In this document: one piece after another, positions 17,071-25,767 of the stretch
Layout: each line of letters opens with the position of its first letter
Position numbering within the stretch: position 1 is the first letter of the stretch
NCBI GenBank assembly: GCA_964460115.1
Contig: CAYWPR010000001.1
Location: 62,001 to 126,000, forward strand
From: JAEUJZ01 sp964460115
Lineage (GTDB): Bacteria; Myxococcota_A; Polyangia; Palsa-1104; JAEUJZ01
Length of the DNA: 64,000 nt
Direction of reading: 5' to 3'
Made by a program: the position numbers and the translations under genes
The notes under the pieces: generated by a model
Told to the model about the DNA's origin: nothing
Databases searched by the model: none
The model's input: the letters and a program-made list of their open reading frames with translations, nothing else

Positions 17071-18011
17071 CGAATAAAACCCCCTTCGCGCAGGACGCGC
17101 AGCACCAAATCCTCAAAGGGCACCTGGGTATCGGCGCGCAGGTAGCCAATGCTGCGCGCGGTGCAGAACGACTCGAGCGTTTGACAGTATTCGGCATGTG
17201 CCTGCGCATAGGCATCGCACAGCGTCTGGGTCAGCGTCACTTGGCGGCGCTCGCCGGTTTCCATGTCGGCAAGCTCTAGATCGCCGCGCAAAGTGGGCCG
17301 CGCTTCGTGTGGATCGATAATCTGTATCACTGCCGGCTCGAAGCGGTGATAGCGCAAAAGGTTCAGCCCTTCTTCATAGCCTGCCGTGTCATAGAAATCC
17401 GAAAGGACGACGACAACTCCGCGGCGGCGAGTGCGATGAACGAATTCGGTCAGGGCGGTCCGCAGGTCGGTTTGGCCGGCTGGGCTTAGCCTCGACAAAA
17501 ATTCGAAGACCTTGAACATGCGGCCCTTGCCGCGCGCTGGCGGCAATTGGCCGAGCAATCCATCACTAAAAGCGTAAACCGCCACGCGATCGAGGTTGGA
17601 CAGACCGACATAGGCCAAAGCGGCGCCGACCTGGGCCGCGTAGCCAAGCTTGGCGATGCGACCATCGCTGCCGCGGCTAAGCAGCGTACCGCCGGGCCCC
17701 GGCGAACCCAGGCGCATGGATGTACTGCTATCGATAAGCAGGTAAATGTACAGGTCTTCTTCTTCTTCAAAAAGCCGCAAAAGCAGTCGGTTCATGCGGC
17801 CGTAGACCGCCCAATCGAGGTAGCGCAGGTCATCGCCGGGCGTGTAATCACGGTGATCGGCGAATTCGATGCCAGCGCCGGTCTTGCGGGAGCGGCGTTC
17901 GGCGCGCAGGCGGCCGACGAAGACTTTTTTGGCGACGATATGCAGGTACTCAAGCTTCTTCAAAAACGATTGATCAAAGCCGTCCTCGGTCGGTTGTACC
18001 TGCGTGGCCAT
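17067..18011 (-). CDS. DUF58-domain protein of the MoxR cluster
   Basis: This 314-residue cytosolic protein carries the DUF58 hallmark DYTPGDDLRYLDWAVYGR, followed by a degenerate VWA fold with a MIDAS-like DSSTSM and FVHRTRRRGVVVVLSDFYD. DUF58 proteins nearly always sit directly after MoxR ATPases and are thought to be their adaptor or substrate. Here MoxR ends 2 bp upstream and the BatA-like gene overlaps by 4 bp. There is no signal peptide or membrane segment. Confidence 0.93.
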   Translation of the reverse strand: MATQVQPTEDGFDQSFLKKLEYLHIVAKKVFVGRLRAERRSRKTGAGIEFADHRDYTPGDDLRYLDWAVYGRMNRLLLRLFEEEEDLYIYLLIDSSTSMRLGSPGPGGTLLSRGSDGRIAKLGYAAQVGAALAYVGLSNLDRVAVYAFSDGLLGQLPPARGKGRMFKVFEFLSRLSPAGQTDLRTALTEFVHRTRRRGVVVVLSDFYDTAGYEEGLNLLRYHRFEPAVIQIIDPHEARPTLRGDLELADMETGERRQVTLTQTLCDAYAQAHAEYCQTLESFCTARSIGYLRADTQVPFEDLVLRVLREGGFIR

Positions 18012-18013
18012 GT

Positions 18014-19138
18014 CTAGGCGGCTCCGTCATGGGTCGGTACGTCGGAGACGGTCTCGGGAGTGCGCTGCAGAATGGCCGCGATGATGTCATCGGCATCGAC
18101 GCCTTCCGCCTGGCCTTCAAAATTGAGAATCAGTCGATGACGCAGCGTCGGCCGAGCAATGCGAGCAATATCGGCGCACGAGGCGGCAAAGCGCCCGTCG
18201 AGCAGCGCCAGCACTTTGGCGCCCAGCAAAAGCGCCTGCGCGCCGCGCGGTGAGGCCCCATAGCGCACAAAGCGCCGCACCGGATCTTTATCGCCTTTGC
18301 CCGCCGGCGCCGATTTGCCGTCGCGCTGCGCACTCGACTCGAGAGGGGCCGGATGGGTCGCACGCAAAACGCGTACGGCATAGTCCTGCACCGACCGCGC
18401 CACCGGCACCTGACGCACCAGGGCGCGCAGCTCTAAAAGCTCGGCGCCGCTTATCACTTTGCGCGCATGCACAGTTTTGTTGGACGTGGTGCGCTCCAGG
18501 ATGCTGTGCAGGGCGTTGCGCGATGGAAACTCGACCTTGAGCTTGAAAAAGAACCGATCGAGCTGCGCTTCGGGCAGCGGATAAGTGCCTTCCATTTCCA
18601 GCGGATTCTGCGTCGCCAAGACAAAGAAGGGTTGCGGCAGCTCGTACGTCGTTTTGGCGACGGTTACCGTCTGTTCTTGCATGGTCTCAAGCAGCGCCGA
18701 TTGGGTCTTGGGCGTGGCGCGGTTGATTTCGTCGGCAAGTACGATGTGCGCAAAGATCGGCCCGCGCTGAAATTCGAAGCGGCGACCGCCGTGATCATCT
18801 TCGAGAAGCACGTTGGTGCCCAAAATGTCCGCGGGCATCAAATCCGGGGTGAACTGAATGCGCGAAAAGGTCGAATTGATGGCCTCGGCCAGCGTGCGCA
18901 CGAGCATTGTCTTGCCCAGGCCCGGCACGCCTTCTAAAAGCACATGTCCGCCGCTAAGCAGCGCGACGATGACGCCGGTGATGATCTCGTCATGGCCCAC
19001 GATGACTTCACCGATTTCTTGGCGCAAGCGAGCGACCTTGTCGCGAAAGTGCTGTACTTTCTGGGCCATATCGGACTTGGCCGACTCGGCTTGGCTGCTA
19101 TTTGCGTCGGCGAAAAGCGCCGAACTGGTCTCTGTCAT
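18014..19138 (-). CDS. MoxR-family AAA+ ATPase
   Basis: This protein has about 374 residues. Walker A is GVPGLGKTM, Walker B is VLADEINRA, sensor 1 is in FFVLATQNPLEMEGTYPLPE, and arginine-rich sensor elements follow. QNPxExEGTYPLPEAQLDRF is diagnostic for MoxR. An upstream GTG (19150) is in frame, but ATG 19138 has AGGTGA 8 nt before it and is preferred. MoxR ATPases act as chaperone-like remodellers for VWA proteins, which here are encoded immediately downstream. It lies 35 bp from the coiled-coil gene that opens the cluster. Confidence 0.94.
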   Translation of the reverse strand: MTETSSALFADANSSQAESAKSDMAQKVQHFRDKVARLRQEIGEVIVGHDEIITGVIVALLSGGHVLLEGVPGLGKTMLVRTLAEAINSTFSRIQFTPDLMPADILGTNVLLEDDHGGRRFEFQRGPIFAHIVLADEINRATPKTQSALLETMQEQTVTVAKTTYELPQPFFVLATQNPLEMEGTYPLPEAQLDRFFFKLKVEFPSRNALHSILERTTSNKTVHARKVISGAELLELRALVRQVPVARSVQDYAVRVLRATHPAPLESSAQRDGKSAPAGKGDKDPVRRFVRYGASPRGAQALLLGAKVLALLDGRFAASCADIARIARPTLRHRLILNFEGQAEGVDADDIIAAILQRTPETVSDVPTHDGAA

Positions 19139-19173
19139 CGAAGCACTCACCTGGCTGTGCGGGTTTTTGGGCG

Positions 19174-21309
19174 CTATTCGCGCGGTTTGATCATTTGAAA
19201 GTAGCGTTTCACGTAAAAGCGATAGCCGGGGGGCACACGCTGCTGCGACATGGCTTGTTCCGAGACGGCTCTGTAGTCCTGATAGGTGCGACGGTAGGGT
19301 TGCGAAGCGAAACCTTTTTGAGCGGCGCCTAAAATGGTTTCAGAACGGGTTGGTCCGGCCCCCTCTTTGCCATAGACGCGAGTCAGGCGCCTCTTCGATT
19401 CAATTTGGGTGGCATTGCCAAGCAGGTTGGGATCGTGCTGCCGGCCCGGCGAATCGTTGCCCGAGCCCATTCCCTGCGGACCGCTTTTTTCATTGCCGCT
19501 GCCCTGCCCACCTAGGCCTGGTATCAGAACCGGATCGTTGCCTGTGCCAAGGAGCATCACTTTGGGGCCGTCTTTGTCGTTGCCCTCGCCTTCGACCAGA
19601 ACCTCGCCTTGGCCGTTTTGCCCCTTACCGCGCGCGCGATCCATAAAATCCTTCATCGCTTTGCCCGAGCCGCCTTGCCCTTGACCCTGGCCTTGGCCCT
19701 GCCCCTGCCCTTGACCTTGTTGATCTTGTCCTTGGCCGCTGCGAGCGACGCGGCGCAACACCTGTTTAATCGACCCCAGGGCCACGGTCATCTGGCTGCG
19801 CATTTGCTGCTGCCCCTGGCTGCGCTGCTGCATATTGCGCATTTGCTGCTGCATGCGCTGCAGATCTTCGGCCATCTTTTCCAAGGCCTTGCGCTGCTCG
19901 GGGGTCATTTTCTCAAGCTGCTTGCGCATTTCCTCGGCGGCGCGCTGCATATCGCGCTCCAGTTGCTCAAGCTCGCGGCGGGCTTGTTCGCGTTCCTGTT
20001 TTTCGCGCTCTAGTTCTTCCAGTTGGCGCTGCGTCTTTTTCAGCCGCCGTTCGCTTTCTTCATCGTTGGCGTTCTGCTCGAGCTTCTTTTTTAGCCGCCG
20101 TTCTTCCTCTTGCAGCTCCTGAATGCGGCGCGTCAATTCTTCAGAGCGCGACTTGTCCTTCCATTCATCCTTGGGCGGGGCCGCGGAATTCTGCTCTTGC
20201 TTCTTCATGTCGTGCGCTTTGGACGACGTATCGGCTTTTAGCGCTTGCGCCGCGCGCTCAAGCGATCGCGCCAGCTCATCCTTGGCTTTGCCGGCGCGCT
20301 GGGCCCGCGCCATGGCTTCGCTGGCCAGGCGTTTTAGTTCTTTTTGCGCCTTGTCCAGGTCTTCTTTGGTAAGCGCTTGCCCAAGCTCTTTGCTCAGCTT
20401 GGCCTCGCCGAGCTCGCTTCCCGCCTTGCGCAGACGCTCTTTGAGGTCTTCCAGAGTTCCGTCCTGCCCGCGCAAAAGCGCGCGTTCGAGTTCGGCCAGA
20501 CGTTCGAAGGCTTCTTTGCGCGAAAGCTCGCCGCGTTCGACTTGCTCCAGCAACTTCTGCATTTGGCGCAAAAGCTCGACGGCTTCGCGATCACCGGCTT
20601 GCTCGGCCTGCGCCAAAAGTGCGCGCAGTTCGTCTTTTTCAGGTTCTAAAAGCTCACTTTCGACGGAAAGCGGCGCAGCGCGGCTGACGACGATTTTTTT
20701 GATGGGCGGCGTTGCGACGGAGCGTGGCAAATGGATGCGCCAGACGGCAAGCACCGCAAGCAAAATCACGGCCAGCCAACCAAGTCCTGCCGGACGCGCA
20801 AAGGGCGCGGCGCGGCTTGGTAAAATGCCCAGGGCAGCGCGCTCGGCATCGGCAATGGCCAAACGGCGCAGCGCCGGCTCATCCGCAGACAGCGAAGCCG
20901 CCGCGGGCAAACGTCCCATTCCAATAAATTGCAGCGCAGACGCCAAACGATCGTGAAGCTGGTGGCTCTGATCGATGCGCGCCGCCACTTGCAGCGCGCC
21001 GATGCGCCGCAGCGCGCAAATGCACAGGCCCAAAAATGCCGGTGCCGCCAAAAGGCCGGTCGCCAAGCGCGGCTCTCTAAAGGCTATGGCCGCCTGAGGA
21101 ATGATTGCCAAGCGGCGCAGCACCAGGGCCACAAACAGCAAAAGTGCGCCTGTGCAAAGACCATAGACGGCGCCTTGCAGGGCCGCTTGCAGACGCAAAC
21201 GGCAGCGCACTTTTTTCACAGCAGAAAAAACCCGCCGGGGAAAAATCTCAGCGGGCAAGGACGCGATGGTCACAGGCTCCGATTGGGCTGGCACTAGATG
21301 GCTCGGCAT
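19174..21309 (-). CDS. Membrane-anchored coiled-coil protein with Gly-Gln repeat (DUF4175-like)
   Basis: This is a 711-residue protein. It has two N-terminal membrane segments (VYGLCTGALLLFVALVL and ATGLLAAPAFLGLCICAL), a third near residue 185 (GLGWLAVILLAVLAVW), and then a very long charged helical region (residues about 230-480) of heptad-like Glu/Lys/Arg/Leu, predicted coiled coil. A short tandem of Gly-Gln units (GQGQGQGQGQGQGQGG) and a basic tail follow. The layout resembles DUF4175-type proteins found beside MoxR/BatA clusters. A structural or sensing role at the envelope is plausible, not shown. It is promoter-proximal in the cluster and divergent from tmRNA. The Shine-Dalgarno is poor, so the start is uncertain. 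Confidence 0.75.
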   Translation of the reverse strand: MPSHLVPAQSEPVTIASLPAEIFPRRVFSAVKKVRCRLRLQAALQGAVYGLCTGALLLFVALVLRRLAIIPQAAIAFREPRLATGLLAAPAFLGLCICALRRIGALQVAARIDQSHQLHDRLASALQFIGMGRLPAAASLSADEPALRRLAIADAERAALGILPSRAAPFARPAGLGWLAVILLAVLAVWRIHLPRSVATPPIKKIVVSRAAPLSVESELLEPEKDELRALLAQAEQAGDREAVELLRQMQKLLEQVERGELSRKEAFERLAELERALLRGQDGTLEDLKERLRKAGSELGEAKLSKELGQALTKEDLDKAQKELKRLASEAMARAQRAGKAKDELARSLERAAQALKADTSSKAHDMKKQEQNSAAPPKDEWKDKSRSEELTRRIQELQEEERRLKKKLEQNANDEESERRLKKTQRQLEELEREKQEREQARRELEQLERDMQRAAEEMRKQLEKMTPEQRKALEKMAEDLQRMQQQMRNMQQRSQGQQQMRSQMTVALGSIKQVLRRVARSGQGQDQQGQGQGQGQGQGQGQGGSGKAMKDFMDRARGKGQNGQGEVLVEGEGNDKDGPKVMLLGTGNDPVLIPGLGGQGSGNEKSGPQGMGSGNDSPGRQHDPNLLGNATQIESKRRLTRVYGKEGAGPTRSETILGAAQKGFASQPYRRTYQDYRAVSEQAMSQQRVPPGYRFYVKRYFQMIKPRE

Positions 21310-21351
21310 GAGATTTGGCGCTAGTCACGAGTTTACACAGCCAACAGGGGC

Positions 21352-21380
21352 TTGACGAGGTTAGGGCGCGTGCTTAGGCT
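21352..21380 (+). promoter_or_regulatory. Candidate sigma-70 promoter of tmRNA
   Basis: TTGACG (21352-21357), a 17-nt spacer and TAGGCT (21375-21380) lie 25 bp before the mature tmRNA 5' end. This is the usual distance for a precursor trimmed by RNase P. Confidence 0.55.
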
Positions 21381-21405
21381 GCTACTTAAGTTTGTCAGTC
21401 CCTGC

Positions 21406-21762
21406 GGGGGCGTAACGGTTTCGACGGGGGTGAACTCCTCAGAAGGTCGCGTGTCGAGGCTCCGTAACCTCGTAAATAAAGCGGAAAAAACACAAACGCG
21501 AACGATAACGCGTACGCTCTCGCTGCTTAATAAACAGACGAAGCCGCTTCTTTCAAGTAGGGTCCGTGACTTGAAAAGAGGTGTCAAAATAAACGGGCTA
21601 GCCACCGCCGACGTCCGTCGCGGCGGCAGCGAAATCTAGACGGAATAGCCCAAAGGTGTGCCCGCCGGTAGGCCTGCCATAGGGTGAAATAAAATGCCGG
21701 CTACACACGTAGTGGCCCCTGTGAAGCACTTTCGGACCCGGGTTCAACTCCCGGCGCCTCCA
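21406..21762 (+). ncRNA. ssrA: tmRNA (transfer-messenger RNA)
   Basis: The 5' end GGGGGCGTAACGGTTTCGAC and 3' end with T arm GGGTTCAACTCCC and CGCCTCC-A are the conserved tRNA-like ends. The acceptor stem pairs GGGGGCG with CGCCTCC (one G-U). The internal reading frame at 21498-21530 encodes the tag ANDNAYALAA followed by TAA TAA, the same length as the E. coli tag and ending in the proteolysis signal ALAA. CCA is not encoded. tmRNA rescues stalled ribosomes with SmpB, which is not in this window. A terminator follows 5 bp later. Confidence 0.97.
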
Positions 21763-21766
21763 TGAA

Positions 21767-21797
21767 AACCCACCGATGAAAGTCGGTGGGTTTTTTT
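21767..21797 (+). terminator. Rho-independent terminator of tmRNA
   Basis: The stem CCCACCGA / TCGGTGGG (21769-21776 with 21783-21790, 6-nt loop) is followed by seven T (21791-21797). Confidence 0.93.
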
Positions 21798-21901
21798 ATG
21801 CCCAAACCCCTCCGGTGCCTTCTAGGCGAGAGGCTATTCACTCGTCTATTCGAAACACTCTCGACGAACCGCTTCAGCGTTTTTCTCTCGAACGCGACGG
21901 C

Positions 21902-22501
21902 TCATATCCACTCCGGCAGTTCAATGATCGTCTCAGAAACAGCAAAGCAGTCTCGCTCGACACGGTTGAGATTCTTGACGTACTTGGGCAGATCCGCAGC
22001 GCGGGCATCCATGCTGTAGCTATCGACAGCAGCCTCGAAGCGCTCGATAAGCCGCGCATGGTCAACAAGCTCTTTGTCCACCATAGCTCGGATGTCGCTG
22101 ACATCGTTCGGGTTGAAACGCTTGAGTTTGCTGACGACGACATCCACAACATCAAGAACCTCTACCTCAAAGTACCGCAGCGATCGGTTGAGGTCGGTCA
22201 GACAATGGCAGAGTGGAACCTGCGGGAGAAACGGCAATCCGCTGCTCACAATGTCGAGATAGATCTTGTGTCGTTTATGAAGAGCGGTGCCCTGACCGGC
22301 ACACTGCCGCAAGCGATCTTGAATACTCTCGGTGAGCAGCGCTGTTTCGAGGACATCACTATCCTTGGTGCCGCGCACATAATCGGACTGAAGCATCAAG
22401 GCTGCGGAACCAAGGATCCGCAGCCGTATCTTGCCCATCTGTGGCTCTGGGGCCCGCCACGTGCGATCGAGCTCTCGAAAAAATTCTTCAAGCACCTGCA
22501 C
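21902..22501 (-). CDS. Nucleotidyltransferase-fold protein (DUF6036-like), candidate toxin
   Basis: This 199-residue protein starts with GTG. Near the N-terminus LRILGSAALML...RGTKDSDVLE matches the G-S/G-A...R-x-T-x-D-x-D core of the polymerase-beta-like nucleotidyltransferases grouped as DUF6036. The C-terminal half (VLDVVDVVVSKLKRF, NDVSDIRAMVDK) fits the helical follow-on of that family. Related proteins are the toxin part of toxin-antitoxin or abortive-infection pairs. It overlaps the XRE gene by 14 bp and is translated after it. GC content looks lower than in neighbouring genes, suggesting recent acquisition next to tmRNA. The toxin role is inference. Confidence 0.7.
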   Translation of the reverse strand: MQVLEEFFRELDRTWRAPEPQMGKIRLRILGSAALMLQSDYVRGTKDSDVLETALLTESIQDRLRQCAGQGTALHKRHKIYLDIVSSGLPFLPQVPLCHCLTDLNRSLRYFEVEVLDVVDVVVSKLKRFNPNDVSDIRAMVDKELVDHARLIERFEAAVDSYSMDARAADLPKYVKNLNRVERDCFAVSETIIELPEWI

Positions 22502-23297
22502 GGGCGGCTCTCAGTGCTTCAGCAAAATCTGCCGGCTGAAGGCTGCTCACGATCCCCCAACGCCATGAAATATCCGAAGACGAAGCCTTGATCTCTTCCA
22601 ACGTTTTGTTACTACGGATGTCGGGGTCGAGGATATCGAGGGGCTTGTTTTCCACGCGTGACCGCTCTGCGATGTCAGCCGGCTTGAGAAACTCGAGCCA
22701 CTCCCTGAGGACGACCTCAGCTCGACGATACAGCAGTGTCCACGGTCGGTGCTGTACCTGAGGAAGCTCTTGGCGAACGGCTTCCAGTATGTTGGCAACG
22801 AGCCAAGCGAATCGGCGCTCCCGCTTAGCCTCGACAAAATGAGCATCCAGCTTTACCAAGTTAATGCGATCGACATTGTGAACCACGACGGGAGCCAAGG
22901 CAGTCAGGTGTCGAGGAGACTCGGCGCTAATCAGCACCTCGCGCACGACATCTCCGACTTTTTCGAGCTGCTCACTCGGCAGAACATCCGCACTTTCTTG
23001 CAGGTGACTAGCTCCCAGGCGAGCCAGAGCATTTTGGATCTCGACGCTATGCTGCCGTGGTCGGAAGCGATCAAAATCACTCGCGGTAACATTAAAGAGT
23101 CGCAAGAGCAGCAAAAACTGCTCCGCCGTGAACGAGCCTGCCCCCTGCTCAATTTCGCTGAGTCGGCTTTGTGACATCGCCAAGCGACGTGCCAGCTCGG
23201 TTTGTGTCCAGTGGCGCTCCTGACGTAACTCACGAACCTTCTTTGCGATCGTGATCCTGCTTTTTTCCAGATGTAGCGACGGCTTGGAGATAGTCAT
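22488..23297 (-). CDS. XRE-family HTH regulator, partner of the nucleotidyltransferase
   Basis: This is a 269-residue protein. Residues about 13-70 form a HTH_3 domain (VRELRQERHWTQTELARRLA, then MSQSRLSEIEQGAGSFTAEQ), a clear XRE fold. The remaining 200 residues are helical and resemble no domain I can name. The stop lies inside the following gene (14-bp overlap). The start codon sits inside a 38-bp dyad, the expected arrangement for autorepression by an antitoxin-like protein. It could also be an ordinary regulator carried with a mobile gene. Confidence 0.82.
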   Translation of the reverse strand: MTISKPSLHLEKSRITIAKKVRELRQERHWTQTELARRLAMSQSRLSEIEQGAGSFTAEQFLLLLRLFNVTASDFDRFRPRQHSVEIQNALARLGASHLQESADVLPSEQLEKVGDVVREVLISAESPRHLTALAPVVVHNVDRINLVKLDAHFVEAKRERRFAWLVANILEAVRQELPQVQHRPWTLLYRRAEVVLREWLEFLKPADIAERSRVENKPLDILDPDIRSNKTLEEIKASSSDISWRWGIVSSLQPADFAEALRAARAGA

Positions 23298-23333
23298 ATC
23301 GAGAAACCGATACCGTTATCGAATTCTCGATAT
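23296..23333. promoter_or_regulatory. 38-bp imperfect palindrome, candidate operator of the XRE/nucleotidyltransferase pair
   Basis: The outer arms ATATCGAGAA and TTCTCGATAT are perfect complements. Inner arms CGATA and TATCG share the same centre (between 23314 and 23315). In total 16 of 19 pairs match. The XRE start codon (23295-23297) touches one end, so binding here would block initiation. Confidence 0.72.
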
Positions 23334-23379
23334 TATGAACCCATCTTCGTCGCTGTCAACGACTAAACTTTTTACCTAT

Positions 23380-25758
23380 CTAGTCCATATTGAAGGTATT
23401 GGGGTCGCTTTCGCCGGGGGCGAGGGCTTGTTCTTGAGGCTCGGTGCCGCTTAAAAAGACTTCGTCGATGGCAGGGGCACCGGGGGCGGCGCGTTTGCCG
23501 GTCGATGGGTCGACACGCTGAACGACGACTCCGGCCGGCTGCACAAAGGGCACGGCCGGGCGGTCGCGCAGCGCTGCCTGCATCACATCAAGCCAAATGG
23601 GCAAGGCGGTGCGAGCCCCTTGTTCGCGTTCGCCAAGCGGACGACCATCGTCAAAACCCACCCAAACGCCGGCACATACGTCCGGGGTATAGCCGACAAA
23701 CCAGGTGTCTTTGTTGCTATTGGTGGTGCCGGTCTTGCCGGCCACCGGTCGATGCAGTTTGCCTTTGATGGACACGGCAGTCCCGTCGTCGATGACGCTT
23801 TGCAGGACATTGCTGAGCAGAAAAGCCAATTCCGAAGAAACCGCCTGCACAAGCTCGCTTTCGGCGGGTTTTTCCGCGCCCACTTGCAGCACAAAAAGCG
23901 GCTCGCCACGACGGCCGCGCGCCGCCAGGGTGGCATAGCTGTTGGTCAGCTCGAAAAGCGATACATCCGATGCACCAAGGGCCAACGCATAATTCGAACC
24001 AAGCGGCGAAGTGATTCCCAAGGACCGAGCCATTGCAATCACCGGATCGGGCTTTAGGTCGTAGATAAGCTGCGACGCCACTGTGTTCAGCGAGTGAGCC
24101 AGGGCCACGCGCAGCCGCACCGGCCCCATAAATGTATGGTGATCCGAGGCGTTTTTCGGCGCCCAAGGCTTCAGATCGGGCAGATCGTAGACCTGCGGCG
24201 AGTCATTGAGGATACTGGCCGGCGTATAGCGTCTGGATTCAAACGCCGTGGCATACACAAAAGGCTTGAACGCCGATCCGGGCTGTCGCTTGGCGCGCAG
24301 CGCATGATTAAAAAGTCCGCGGCTGTAGCCGTAGCCGCCGACCATGGCCAGCACATGGCGCCGCTCGGGATCTAGCACCAGAACGGCGCCCTGCGGACCG
24401 CCTTCCTGCGTCAGAATCGGGCCTTCGCGACCAATGCGGTTTATGCGCACTCGCACTGTGTCGCCCACGGAAAAACGTTCGGTCGCGCGCAGCGCTTTGG
24501 GGTTATAGCGGTCCTTTTGCGCCGGCAATTCCAAAATGCCGCTCGTCGCGCCCAAATCTACCGTCGCTACACCCATTTGCTCGTCATTATCGAGCACCTG
24601 CGTAATCACCCCTTCGACGATGTGTCCGATCGTCGGCCCATTTGGAAACTCGCGTTTGAGCGCTTCCAAATGTAGCTTCTGCGCCGCAGCGGATAGATGC
24701 TGCACGCGACCGCGATATCCCTGACGCTCGTCGATGCGCATAAGGCCCTGCTCAAGCGCGCTGCGCGCCGCCCGCTGCAAGTTCAGGTCACAGCTCGTGC
24801 GAACATTTAGGCCCAGATACGGCAGCCGCGCCCGGCCGAAACGATCGACCAGCATCTTTTCGACATTCTCGACAAACTCCGGCGCCAAGCTGCCAAGCGC
24901 AGGAGGGTCTTTGATCAGTCGAATCGGCGAATTGGCAAAGCGCGTCGCTTCGTCTTGCCCAATAAAGTGATAACGGGCCATCTGCGACAGCACATAGCTT
25001 TGCCGATCCTTGGCGCGCTGCGGATTTTTGCGCGGCGAAATCTGTTCGGGCGCTTTGGGCAAAGAGGCAAGCACCGCCGCCTCTCCCGCGTCCAGATCAG
25101 AAACCGATTTGCCAAAATAGTAGCGCGCGGCTTCTTCGATGCCCCAGTGGCCTTGTCCAAAGTTTATCTGATTGAGGTAAATCCACAGGATTTCCTCTTT
25201 GGTCAGCATCTTTTCCAGACGCAGGGCCAAGTACATCTCTTGAATTTTGCGACGCAGCGAGCGCTCGTCGCTTTTCAGCACGTAGGTTTTGACAAGCTGC
25301 TGCGTAATGGTCGAGGCGCCGCGCAAATGGCGACGATAGATGATGCTTTGAGCAATGGCGCGGGCAAAAGCCCACAGGTTGACGCCGGCGTGCTCGAAAA
25401 ACTGCGCATCTTCGGCGGCGATAAATGCATTCATGACGAGCCGCGGAATGCGTTCTTTGGGAACCACGGTGCGGCGTTCCTCAAACAGCTCGCCTATAAG
25501 CTGACCGTCGCTGGCCAGCACGCGCGTGACCACTTTGGGATGGTAATCACTGACGCGGTCGATGGTCGGCAAAGATTCGCCGCGGGTGTAGTACAAAAAC
25601 AGGCTCGCGACACCGGCAATGCTTAGAAACACGCCGAGCAAGCCGAATAGAAGCAGCGTACGCGTCACCCGCCAGATTCGCTGCCGACGGGTGTTCGAAC
25701 GTTGCGGGCTGCGACCAAGCGCTAAAGTTTTACTCGCGGGCTTGCGACTGACTGCCAT
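23380..25758 (-). CDS. mrcA: Penicillin-binding protein 1A, bifunctional transglycosylase/transpeptidase
   Basis: This 792-residue class A PBP builds peptidoglycan at the inner membrane. It has a cytosolic basic N-terminus, a membrane helix at about 33-56, and a GT51 glycosyltransferase domain with AAEDAQFFEH (catalytic Glu) and GASTITQQLVK. An OB-like insert with QLSAAAQKLH follows. The transpeptidase domain has GSAFKPFVYA (SxxK, acyl-acceptor Ser), SLN (SxN) and KTGTTNSNKDTWFVGY (KTG). All catalytic motifs are present and the length is normal. It lies downstream of the XRE pair on the same strand, and is 9 bp from the RluA-type gene upstream. Confidence 0.96.
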   Translation of the reverse strand: MAVSRKPASKTLALGRSPQRSNTRRQRIWRVTRTLLLFGLLGVFLSIAGVASLFLYYTRGESLPTIDRVSDYHPKVVTRVLASDGQLIGELFEERRTVVPKERIPRLVMNAFIAAEDAQFFEHAGVNLWAFARAIAQSIIYRRHLRGASTITQQLVKTYVLKSDERSLRRKIQEMYLALRLEKMLTKEEILWIYLNQINFGQGHWGIEEAARYYFGKSVSDLDAGEAAVLASLPKAPEQISPRKNPQRAKDRQSYVLSQMARYHFIGQDEATRFANSPIRLIKDPPALGSLAPEFVENVEKMLVDRFGRARLPYLGLNVRTSCDLNLQRAARSALEQGLMRIDERQGYRGRVQHLSAAAQKLHLEALKREFPNGPTIGHIVEGVITQVLDNDEQMGVATVDLGATSGILELPAQKDRYNPKALRATERFSVGDTVRVRINRIGREGPILTQEGGPQGAVLVLDPERRHVLAMVGGYGYSRGLFNHALRAKRQPGSAFKPFVYATAFESRRYTPASILNDSPQVYDLPDLKPWAPKNASDHHTFMGPVRLRVALAHSLNTVASQLIYDLKPDPVIAMARSLGITSPLGSNYALALGASDVSLFELTNSYATLAARGRRGEPLFVLQVGAEKPAESELVQAVSSELAFLLSNVLQSVIDDGTAVSIKGKLHRPVAGKTGTTNSNKDTWFVGYTPDVCAGVWVGFDDGRPLGEREQGARTALPIWLDVMQAALRDRPAVPFVQPAGVVVQRVDPSTGKRAAPGAPAIDEVFLSGTEPQEQALAPGESDPNTFNMD

Positions 25759-25767
25759 GCACAGCCA

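Noticed and set aside
19630..19730. Tandem short repeat at nucleotide level
   Set aside because: It encodes the Gly-Gln tract of the coiled-coil protein, so it is not a separate element.
21776..22591. Plus-strand open frame of 271 codons opposite the nucleotidyltransferase and XRE genes
   Set aside because: It is antisense to two recognisable genes and resembles no family.
21742..23380. Site-specific insertion at ssrA
   Set aside because: No second copy of the tmRNA 3' end was found downstream of the XRE pair.
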